Source of the DNA: JANLUX01 sp031366005
GTDB taxonomy: Bacteria; Bacteroidota; Bacteroidia; AKYH767-A; OLB10
DNA: 17,089 nt
Direction of reading: 5' to 3'
Assembly (NCBI GenBank): GCA_031366005.1
Contig: JANLZB010000062.1
Span: 1-17,089, forward strand
Below the pieces are notes generated by a model, which ran no database searches, was not told the origin of the DNA, and worked only from the letters and a program-made list of their open reading frames with translations. How positions within the stretch are numbered: position 1 is the first letter of the stretch; each line of letters begins with the position of its first letter. Both the position numbers and the translations under genes were made by a program. Shown here piece by piece: positions 1 to 5,785 of this stretch.

Positions 1-84
1 TCGCAAATGCCGGGAATTTATTTTGTGAGTTTGATTTTAAATGATAAAGTATTGCAAACTGAAAAAATAATTTACGCTCCTTAA
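1..84 (+). CDS. C-terminal end of a T9SS cargo protein (partial)
   Basis: Reading from base 1, 27 codons are open to a TAA at 82-84; the gene starts before the window. The visible tail contains MPGIYFVSLILN followed by a short basic stretch and ends EKIIYAP. The pattern 'PGIYFVSL' followed by about 15 residues with a Lys near the end is the last beta strands of the type A sorting domain (Por secretion tail) that directs proteins through the type IX secretion system to the surface of Bacteroidota. The same pattern ends the proteins encoded at 2455-4383, 9328-11706 and 15424-16518. Nothing can be said about the catalytic or binding part of this protein. It is probably unrelated in function to the rRNA methyltransferase downstream, from which a long inverted repeat separates it. 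Confidence 0.75.
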   Translation, partial: SQMPGIYFVSLILNDKVLQTEKIIYAP

Positions 85-99
85 GTTACAATCACTTGT

Positions 100-170
100 G
101 TCATGCTGAACTTGTTTCAGGATCTCTAAACACTTTATACAGAAAGATGCTGAAACAAGTTCAGCATGAC
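100..170. repeat. Long inverted repeat with 26-bp arms
   Basis: Arms at 100-125 and 145-170 are reverse complements over 26 bp with a single mismatch, around a 19-base loop (126-144). The core (tcatgctgaacttgtttcag) resembles a dispersed repeat I associate with many Bacteroidota genomes. It lies between the stop of the T9SS gene (84) and the start of the methyltransferase gene (196), so its transcript could form a long hairpin that ends the upstream mRNA. There is no T-run after the right arm, so intrinsic termination is uncertain. The ATG at 166 lies inside the right arm, one reason to reject it as a start codon. Confidence 0.85.
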
Positions 171-195
171 CGCCACCTTCCTTACTTTCGCCACA

Positions 196-1374
196 ATGAA
201 TTATCCAAAAATCATATTAAAGAAAGACAAAGAACGCTCAGCTTTACATTTTCATCCATGGATTTTTTCCGGAGCAATTCAACAACAGGATAAAGATTTA
301 AAAGAAGGCGATATAGCAGAAGTATTTTCATCTAATGATAAATATCTCGGCACAGGTCATTTTCATAAAGGAACAATTACAGTTCGTTTATTTTCTTTTG
401 ATCAGTGTGAAATCAATGAAACTTTCTGGCAACATAAATTTGATAAAGCATTTGAATTAAGAAAGAAAACTGTTCTATCTGAAAATAAAAACACCAATGC
501 TTATCGTTTAATTCATGCCGAGGGAGATGGCTTGCCAGGTTTAATTGTGGATGTATATGGTTCAACTGCTGTGATTCAAACACACACCATTGGCATGTAT
601 AACTTACGTAAAACATTTGCCAAAATTTTATCAAAACAATTTAAAGTTGTTTACGATAAGGGTGCTGACAGCATGGCAAAGCAAACTGACCTCACCACAA
701 CGAATGAATATTTAATAAGAGAAGAAAATCATCAGGATGAAAATATTATTATAGAAAACGGATTACATTTTCGCGTTGATTGGGAGTCAGGACAGAAAAC
801 AGGTTTCTTTTTAGATCAACGAGATAACCGTATGTTGCTGAAACAGTATTCAAAGAATCGAAAAGTCTTAAATACGTTTTGTTACACCGGAGGATTTTCT
901 GTTTATGCTTTGAGTGGCGATGCGGAATTGGTTCATTCGGTTGATAGTTCCAAAAAAGCAATGGAGCTTACGGATGAAAATGTTGCGCTGAATTTTAACA
1001 CAGACAAGCACACAAGTTTTACGAAAGATGTTTTTGATTTTATCAAACACCAGGAAACAGTATATGATGTAATCGTGCTCGATCCTCCGACATTCGCCAA
1101 ACATTTAAGTGCTGTAAAAAATGCAATGGTTGGTTATCGCAACTTAAATACAGAAGCGATCAAACGTATCAGTTCGGGAGGAATTATTTTTACCTTCTCC
1201 TGTTCACAGGCAATAGATCGCGAGTTATTTCGCAAAATAATTTTTCAATCCGCAGCACAGGCAAAAAGGCAGGTAAAAATTTTACATCAGCTCACTCAAC
1301 CTGCTGATCATCCTGTAAGTATTTATCATCCTGAAGGAGAATATTTAAAAGGATTGGTTTTGTATGTGGAATAA
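196..1374 (+). CDS. rlmI: Class I SAM-dependent rRNA methyltransferase, RlmI family (23S rRNA m5C1962-type)
   Basis: A 392-residue protein, close to the usual RlmI length (about 395). The family has an N-terminal PUA RNA-binding domain (here about residues 1-75), a central linker domain and a C-terminal Rossmann methyltransferase. Visible motifs are GQKTGFFLDQRDNR (199-212), the SAM-binding loop NTFCYTGGFS (226-235), an acidic residue ending strand 2 (SVDSS, about 248-252), DPPTF (296-300) and TFSCS (333-337), whose Cys336 is the likely catalytic nucleophile, then PEGEYLKG near the C-terminus. By homology it methylates a cytosine C5 in 23S rRNA. The start at 196 (MNYPKIILKK) is preferred over the in-frame ATG at 166, which would add ten residues encoded partly by the inverted repeat. 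A weak -7-like element (TACTTTCG, 183-190) lies just upstream. Family assignment is strong; the exact target base is inferred. Confidence 0.9.
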   Translation: MNYPKIILKKDKERSALHFHPWIFSGAIQQQDKDLKEGDIAEVFSSNDKYLGTGHFHKGTITVRLFSFDQCEINETFWQHKFDKAFELRKKTVLSENKNTNAYRLIHAEGDGLPGLIVDVYGSTAVIQTHTIGMYNLRKTFAKILSKQFKVVYDKGADSMAKQTDLTTTNEYLIREENHQDENIIIENGLHFRVDWESGQKTGFFLDQRDNRMLLKQYSKNRKVLNTFCYTGGFSVYALSGDAELVHSVDSSKKAMELTDENVALNFNTDKHTSFTKDVFDFIKHQETVYDVIVLDPPTFAKHLSAVKNAMVGYRNLNTEAIKRISSGGIIFTFSCSQAIDRELFRKIIFQSAAQAKRQVKILHQLTQPADHPVSIYHPEGEYLKGLVLYVE

Positions 1375-1500
1375 TGCTGGTTACGAATTAACGAATTTGT
1401 TGCGAATGATACGAACAAACGAATTTGAAAAAGATGTTATGTAATGGCTTGCGTAAGCATTCGTTGTATTCGTAAATCATTCGTTAATTCGTAACCAGCA
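1375..1500. repeat. Inverted repeat with 22-bp terminal arms, MITE-like
   Basis: Arms 1375-1396 and 1479-1500 are perfect reverse complements over 22 bp (tgctggttacgaattaacga plus two bases). The interior is rich in acgaa/ttcgt words (for example near 1411-1423 and 1460-1474), so further imperfect pairing is possible. The element begins on the base after the methyltransferase stop codon and ends 29 bases before the kdsA start, filling nearly the whole intergenic gap. It has no open reading frame of note. It could be a non-autonomous mobile repeat or a hairpin separating two transcripts; the sequence alone does not decide. Confidence 0.85.
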
Positions 1501-1516
1501 CAATATAAACTAATGT

Positions 1517-1524
1517 TAACTTTG
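1517..1524 (+). promoter_or_regulatory. Bacteroidota -7 promoter element of kdsA
   Basis: TAACTTTG is a perfect match to the TAnnTTTG element recognised by the housekeeping sigma factor of Bacteroidota. It ends only five bases before the ATG at 1530, which would place transcription initiation at or within a base or two of the start codon. No clear TTG/TTTG -33 element is seen at the expected distance, where the right arm of the inverted repeat lies. Confidence 0.5.
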
Positions 1525-1529
1525 CCTGT

Positions 1530-2357
1530 ATGTTACCTCATATCCCACATCTCAAACATACTGACAGCGGAAATTTCTTTTTAATCGCAGGTCCCTGTGT
1601 TGTTGAATCACAGGAAATAACTTATCAGATTGCACATCGCCTGCAACAAATCACTAACCGCTTAAACATTCCATTTATTTTCAAAGCTTCTTATCGTAAA
1701 GCAAACCGCACAAGAATAGATTCTTATACCGGACCCGGTGATGACAAAGCATTAGGGATTCTTCGTTCTGTTGGTGATCAGTTGCATTTACCTTTGATTA
1801 CTGACATACATGAAAGCCACGAAGCGGCAATGGCTGCGGAGTATGTTGATATGTTGCAGATACCGGCTTTCCTTTGTCGTCAGACTGATCTATTAGTTGC
1901 TGCTGCAAAAACAGGTAAAACAGTGAATGTTAAAAAAGGACAATTTCTTTCTGCTGATGCAATGAAGTTCGCAGTAAAAAAAATCCGTGATTCTGGTAAC
2001 GAAAAAGTAATGCTTACTGAACGCGGAACAATGTTGGGTTATCAGGATTTAGTAGTGGACTATCGCAGCATACCTGAGATGCAAAAAAATAAAGTTCCTG
2101 TTGTGATGGATATTACACACAGCTTACAACAACCCAATCAAACAAGCGGAGTAACAGGCGGACAACCGGAATTGATTGCAACCATTGCCAAGGCCGCCAT
2201 AGCCGTTGGCGCTGATGGAATATTTTTAGAAACACATCCCAACCCAAAAGAAGCATTGTCTGACGGTGCAAATATGCTCCATCTTGATTTGGTGGAAGAT
2301 TTATTGTTGCAATTGATAAAAATCAGAAGAGCAATTAGTGTGAAGGAGTTTGTTTAA
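1530..2357 (+). CDS. kdsA: 3-deoxy-8-phosphooctulonate synthase (Kdo-8-phosphate synthase)
   Basis: A 275-residue protein of normal KdsA length. It condenses phosphoenolpyruvate with D-arabinose-5-phosphate to give Kdo-8-phosphate, a cytoplasmic step toward the Kdo sugar of the LPS inner core. Signature stretches are LIAGPCVVES (18-27), FKASYRKANRTRIDSYTGPG (51-70), TDIHE (91-95), IPAFLCRQTDLL (111-122) and VKKGQFL (134-140). The sequence fits the metal-dependent class: Cys23 stands where metal-independent enzymes such as that of E. coli have Asn, and His197 (DITHS), Glu234 (FLETHP) and Asp245 (LSDGAN) match the other metal ligands described for the Aquifex enzyme. No kdsB, kdsC or kdsD is adjacent; the gene appears to stand alone between a repeat element and a secreted-protein gene. 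Confidence 0.96.
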   Translation: MLPHIPHLKHTDSGNFFLIAGPCVVESQEITYQIAHRLQQITNRLNIPFIFKASYRKANRTRIDSYTGPGDDKALGILRSVGDQLHLPLITDIHESHEAAMAAEYVDMLQIPAFLCRQTDLLVAAAKTGKTVNVKKGQFLSADAMKFAVKKIRDSGNEKVMLTERGTMLGYQDLVVDYRSIPEMQKNKVPVVMDITHSLQQPNQTSGVTGGQPELIATIAKAAIAVGADGIFLETHPNPKEALSDGANMLHLDLVEDLLLQLIKIRRAISVKEFV

Positions 2358-2395
2358 GATTTTTTTACACTATCTTAACACTTAATAAATATTTT

Positions 2396-2428
2396 TTTGC
2401 AATATGAATAGTTAAGAAAATAATTTTA
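2396..2428 (+). promoter_or_regulatory. Probable promoter of the Asp-box secreted protein gene
   Basis: TTTG at 2396-2399 and TAATTTTA at 2421-2428, separated by 21 bases, resemble the Bacteroidota pair TTTG(-33)/TAnnTTTG(-7), with one mismatch in the last position of the -7 box. The predicted start near 2434 would leave a leader of about 20 bases before the ATG at 2455. No Shine-Dalgarno sequence is apparent, as is common in this phylum. Confidence 0.45.
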
Positions 2429-2454
2429 CCATTGCATCCTTAAACCAACAGCAA

Positions 2455-4383
2455 ATGAAAAGATCATTACTCCTACTCTTAGTAATTCTGATAAGTCTTT
2501 CAGGTTATTCACAAAACTCCAAATTGATAAAAGATAGTAAAGGTATTCCAACATCAATAAAATCAAAAGCTTTAAAAGTCTCTTATGCTTTAACAACAAT
2601 TGAACACAATATTCCTTATCGTAGTTCTAAACAAATAGATCTACCATCATTGGATACAAAAATGCATAAGGTTGAATCATTTACCGAAGCAACTATAGGT
2701 AATACACGATATGATTTTCAGAGTAACCGAAGCACCGCAAAACGTATCAGTAATAATGGTGATGGCACTCTTTCAGCGGTCTGGAATTTTACACCTGATG
2801 GAGGTTCAAATGGCACTGATCGAGGTACCGGATATAATTATTTTGATGGAACAAGCTGGGACTCTTTTCCGACATCAAGGATTGAACCTGTGAGAACAGG
2901 TTCTACTAATATTGATTTTACACCACAAGCCGGAGAATTTGTTATTGCACATACATCTGCTGCAGCTATGTTACAAACATCCAGGGCTACTAAAGGTACC
3001 GGTCCATGGGATACCACTACAGTTGGAAATCCAACAATACTTGCTCCTGATCCGCAAGCTGATGTCTGGTCCCGATTTGCATTAGGAGGCCCTTCAGGAA
3101 ATTCAGTTCACGTTATTGTCAATTCGCAAGGAACAGGTTCAACTCCTGTATTAGGTCAGAATGGTCCACTCACTTACAGTCGTTCACTTGATGGAGGATT
3201 GACATGGATTGATGATCATATTCAGATTCCGGGAACTGATTCTACATTTATGTACGGAGTTGGTGCAGAGGAATACCATATTGATGCACGCGGAAATGTT
3301 GTTGCGATAGTAACAGGTGGATTTACAAATGATGTAGTACTTTTTAAATCGTTGGATGATGGGGCCACTTGGACAAGAACAGTCATTCTTCCATTTCCAT
3401 TGGGACAATCTTACGATCCAACCACAATGAACACTGACACCACCGGTGATGGAATAGGTGAAAAAATTGAAAGTAATTCAGGTGATGTTACGGTTACTAT
3501 TGATAACAACAATATATGTCATGTTGCATTTGGACAAATGTTTACCTCTGAAGATTCAGGCGCTGTCAATGAAAGTTTTTATCCTACAGACAATAACGGA
3601 CTTTATTATTGGCATGAAGGAATGTCCGCTCCGGTAATTATTGCTTCAGCAGAAGACTTTAACGGAAACGGAATGATTGATATACCAACTAATACTGCCG
3701 ATACCACTGATCCCGGATTAGGTGTTTACAATGTTGGTTTAATCGGTCAACCTTCTATAGGTATTGATGCAAGTAATAATGTTTATATTGCCTATTGTGC
3801 ATTAGATGAAAGAGCAGATACTACAGTATGGCAGGAAGCACATAAACATATATTTCTTATCGCATCTTTTAATGGAGGTGCTACATGGAGTAATTCCTAT
3901 TCGCTAAATCGAAATCCTGACGGATATTATATCGAAGCCGTATGGCCAAGCGTAGCCACATTGGTTGACAACTGTGTCCATCTTGTATATCAGCGTGATT
4001 CTGTTCCGGGTCATTCAATAACAGGTAGCCCATGGAATCCAAACCTTTTGGCTCCATCTGATATAGTTTATGTTTGTGTTCCAACATCAGACCTAGTTGG
4101 AATAAATGAACATAATGTAATAACTAATGAATGGGTATCTGTTAATTATCCAAACCCCGTAAAAGATTTTACAACTATTAATACAACACTTGCTAAAACA
4201 AGTAATATAACAGTAGAAATTACAAACGTATTGGGTCAATCAAAATATATTTTAAATAAAACTGGACTTGCTGCCGGAAATCATAACATACCATTAGATG
4301 TATCACTTCTTGATGCAGGAATTTATTTTTACACTGTTAGTGATGGTGAAAGATCAGTCAGTCGTAAAATGGTTGTAGAGTAA
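2455..4383 (+). CDS. Secreted Asp-box (BNR-like) beta-propeller protein with T9SS sorting domain
   Basis: A 642-residue protein beginning with a clear signal peptide (MKRSLLLLLVILISLSGYSQ, residues 1-20). Three Asp-box-like motifs, SLDGGLTW (244-251), SLDDGATW (299-306) and FNGGATW (472-478), indicate sialidase-like beta-propeller blades. Asp/Asn/Gly-rich loops such as DTTGDGIGE (328-336) and DFNGNGMID (401-409) look like possible calcium sites. The last 80 or so residues (from VNYPNPVKDF at 563 to the end, with DAGIYFYTV) form a type A T9SS sorting domain, so the protein is exported and probably anchored at or released from the cell surface. I see no Arg triad or Asp/Glu/Tyr set that would prove sialidase chemistry; Asp boxes also occur in glycan-binding and non-catalytic propellers. 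No glycan-utilisation genes (SusC/SusD) are adjacent. Function is therefore unassigned; export and fold class are well supported. Confidence 0.85.
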   Translation: MKRSLLLLLVILISLSGYSQNSKLIKDSKGIPTSIKSKALKVSYALTTIEHNIPYRSSKQIDLPSLDTKMHKVESFTEATIGNTRYDFQSNRSTAKRISNNGDGTLSAVWNFTPDGGSNGTDRGTGYNYFDGTSWDSFPTSRIEPVRTGSTNIDFTPQAGEFVIAHTSAAAMLQTSRATKGTGPWDTTTVGNPTILAPDPQADVWSRFALGGPSGNSVHVIVNSQGTGSTPVLGQNGPLTYSRSLDGGLTWIDDHIQIPGTDSTFMYGVGAEEYHIDARGNVVAIVTGGFTNDVVLFKSLDDGATWTRTVILPFPLGQSYDPTTMNTDTTGDGIGEKIESNSGDVTVTIDNNNICHVAFGQMFTSEDSGAVNESFYPTDNNGLYYWHEGMSAPVIIASAEDFNGNGMIDIPTNTADTTDPGLGVYNVGLIGQPSIGIDASNNVYIAYCALDERADTTVWQEAHKHIFLIASFNGGATWSNSYSLNRNPDGYYIEAVWPSVATLVDNCVHLVYQRDSVPGHSITGSPWNPNLLAPSDIVYVCVPTSDLVGINEHNVITNEWVSVNYPNPVKDFTTINTTLAKTSNITVEITNVLGQSKYILNKTGLAAGNHNIPLDVSLLDAGIYFYTVSDGERSVSRKMVVE

Positions 4384-4419
4384 TTTTCACGATAATAATA
4401 GAGTAAGATCAGGTTGTTC

Positions 4420-4452
4420 AAACCTTCGAGGTTTTTAAAACCTCGAAGGTTT
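4420..4452. terminator. Twin-palindrome element, probable bidirectional terminator
   Basis: Arms 4420-4434 (aaaccttcgaggttt) and 4438-4452 are perfect 15-bp reverse complements with a three-base loop. Each arm is itself a near-palindrome (aacct-tcg-aggtt). The element is flanked by T- and A-runs and lies between two convergent genes, 36 bases after the stop at 4383 and 32 bases before the stop of the carbonic anhydrase gene at 4485. The position and symmetry suit termination from both sides. The architecture is the same as at 9286-9318. Confidence 0.75.
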
Positions 4453-4484
4453 CGTTTCACTACTCCCTACTCAATACTCAAACC

Positions 4485-5120
4485 TCACATCTCATACCTG
4501 AAAATCGGTTCCAGGTCTTTCACTTCATTCACCAGGCAATTCAAATCAGTGATGATACCATTGTTAAATCCATACACCCAACCGTGTATGGCGATGCTGC
4601 GGTGCTTCCAGGCACGTTGTATGATGGCAGTTTTTGCAAGATTGTGTACTTGTTCAATCACATTCAATTCAACCAGGCGGTTACCACGTTGTTCTTTGTC
4701 TGCAATAGCCTCTAATTCTTCACGATGCTTTTCATAAACTTCCTTGATATTACTCAGCCATGCATTTACAAAACCAAAATCTTTGTTTTCCATTGCTGCC
4801 AACACACCACCGCAACCATAATGTCCGCACACAATGATGTGTTTAACACGTAATACTTCCACAGCAAAATAAAGTACGCTCAGCAAGTTGGTATCAGTTT
4901 GAAAAACCAGGTTAGCTACATTACGGTGTACAAATATTTCTCCGGATTTTGTTCCGGTTATTTCATTAGCCGGCACTCGGCTATCGGAGCAGCCAATCCA
5001 TAAATATTGAGGTTCCTGCCCCTTTGTTAGATTCTTAAAGAATTCAGGATCGGTAGCCAGCTTTCCTTTGCTCCATTCCCGGTTACCTTTTAGCAGTCGC
5101 TCATAACTTTTGTCATCCAT
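4485..5120 (-). CDS. can: Beta-class carbonic anhydrase
   Basis: A 211-residue cytoplasmic enzyme interconverting CO2 and bicarbonate, of normal length for the bacterial beta class. The zinc ligands are visible: Cys44 in CSDSR (44-48), and His100 and Cys103 in CGHYGCGG (98-105). Asp46 and Arg48 form the conserved dyad that gates the fourth zinc position. HRNVAN (65-70) is another family signature. The gene is transcribed away from the response regulator gene at 5257 and converges on the Asp-box gene. The likely role is bicarbonate supply for carboxylations and pH homeostasis. There is no adjacent SulP transporter or cyanase, which argues for the housekeeping Can type; the symbol is by similarity to E. 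coli Can. Confidence 0.94.
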   Translation of the reverse strand: MDDKSYERLLKGNREWSKGKLATDPEFFKNLTKGQEPQYLWIGCSDSRVPANEITGTKSGEIFVHRNVANLVFQTDTNLLSVLYFAVEVLRVKHIIVCGHYGCGGVLAAMENKDFGFVNAWLSNIKEVYEKHREELEAIADKEQRGNRLVELNVIEQVHNLAKTAIIQRAWKHRSIAIHGWVYGFNNGIITDLNCLVNEVKDLEPIFRYEM

Positions 5121-5256
5121 ATTTTATTCAATTAATAGTATGATAAATTAATTAGTGCTAAAATAGGTAAAACAGTTTTTCTGATTTAACTGTAACAAAA
5201 TATTAAACCTCTCGTATAATAATACGTTATGCTGAATAATATCAATAATTAATCAT

Positions 5257-5610
5257 ATGAAAAGAAAAATATTAATAGTGGACAGTGAGTTTAGCATCCG
5301 AATAATGCTTGAAAATTTTCTTAGTGATGATTATGATGTAACAGCTGTTGAAAATGGTTTTGAAGCATTAAGCTGGCTTCAGGATGGCAACCACGCTGAT
5401 CTTTTATTGGTTGATACAGATATGACAATGATCAATGGATATGAGTTTAAGCAAAGCGTTAAAAAACAAAAAGGAATGACGGCAGTGCCCGTAGTTATGT
5501 TTTCAGCAGAAAATAAAAACAGAACTAATACAACGCCTGTTCAGCAACCAATTAACCAGGAAGAAATAATAACTAAAATTAATTCTGCTTTTAGAAAAGC
5601 AACTGCATAA
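5257..5610 (+). CDS. Single-domain response regulator receiver protein, atypical active site
   Basis: A 117-residue stand-alone receiver domain with no output domain. The fold signature is clear: KILIVDSEFSIRIMLENFL (4-22), AVENGFEALSWLQ (30-42), LLLVDTDMTMINGYEF (49-64) and VPVVMFSAE (77-85). The phosphoacceptor Asp53 and the Ser83 switch residue are present. Two normally conserved positions are changed: the second acidic residue of strand 1 is Ser10 (D-S-E instead of D-D-E), and the strand-5 Lys of the usual KPF motif appears as Gln97 in QQPIN. The segment between Ser83 and that motif is about ten residues shorter than normal, and the protein is shorter than the usual 120-130. Phosphorylation or signalling may be altered. 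No histidine kinase is adjacent, and no Shine-Dalgarno is seen before the ATG. Confidence 0.85.
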   Translation: MKRKILIVDSEFSIRIMLENFLSDDYDVTAVENGFEALSWLQDGNHADLLLVDTDMTMINGYEFKQSVKKQKGMTAVPVVMFSAENKNRTNTTPVQQPINQEEIITKINSAFRKATA

Positions 5611-5640
5611 AGTGATGGAGATTCCTTTTTTCGGCATAAC

Positions 5641-5698
5641 CAATCAGTTTTATAGCGACATATTAATTCTCCCGAAAAATATCGGGATCGCAATGACG
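5641..5698. repeat. Decayed copy of the dispersed repeat at 12476-12553
   Basis: These 58 bases align without gaps to 12496-12553 with 48 identities by eye. The best-kept part is the right end (atcgcaatgacg). The left arm (cgtcattgcga at 12476) has no recognisable counterpart upstream here, so this copy cannot form the full hairpin. A short internal inverted repeat (cccga...tcggg) remains at 5671-5685. It occupies much of the gap between the receiver gene and ligA. Confidence 0.7.
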
Positions 5699-5718
5699 GT
5701 GTTATTTAACTTTATTTT

Positions 5719-5744
5719 AACTGTAAACAGAAAACTGTAAACAG
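5719..5744 (+). repeat. Two direct copies of a 12-bp word upstream of ligA
   Basis: The word aactgtaaacag occurs at 5719-5730 and 5733-5744, a 14-base period. It lies about 40-65 bases before the ligA start. It could be an operator or simple low-complexity duplication; nothing in the sequence distinguishes these. Confidence 0.5.
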
Positions 5745-5756
5745 CAACAGATGCTT

Positions 5757-5782
5757 TAATTTAGCCAACACTTTTACAGGAG
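5757..5782 (+). promoter_or_regulatory. Possible -7 element and ribosome binding site of ligA
   Basis: TAATTTAG (5757-5764) matches TAnnTTTG at all but one position. AGGAG at 5778-5782 is one of the few Shine-Dalgarno-like sequences in the window, although its three-base spacing to the ATG at 5786 is short. Together they support the chosen ligA start. Confidence 0.35.
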
Positions 5783-5785
5783 TGT

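Noticed and set aside
100..170. CRISPR or tRNA-like structure
   Set aside because: Only a single inverted pair is present, with no regularly spaced direct repeats, and no cloverleaf can be folded.
166..195. Upstream in-frame ATG extending the rRNA methyltransferase by ten residues
   Set aside because: It lies in the right arm of the inverted repeat, the added residues do not belong to the family N-terminus, and a weak -7 element falls between it and the 196 start.
2455..4383. Catalytic sialidase
   Set aside because: Asp boxes are present, but the Arg triad and nucleophile pattern could not be identified by eye, so only a propeller fold is claimed.
4414..4737. 107-residue plus-strand frame over the carbonic anhydrase gene
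   Set aside because: It starts in the terminator palindrome and runs antisense to a gene with all catalytic residues; no domain is seen.
5213..5226. Small inverted repeat (cgtat-N4-atacg) before the response regulator gene
   Set aside because: Five-base arms in AT-rich DNA are expected by chance and no promoter element could be tied to it.
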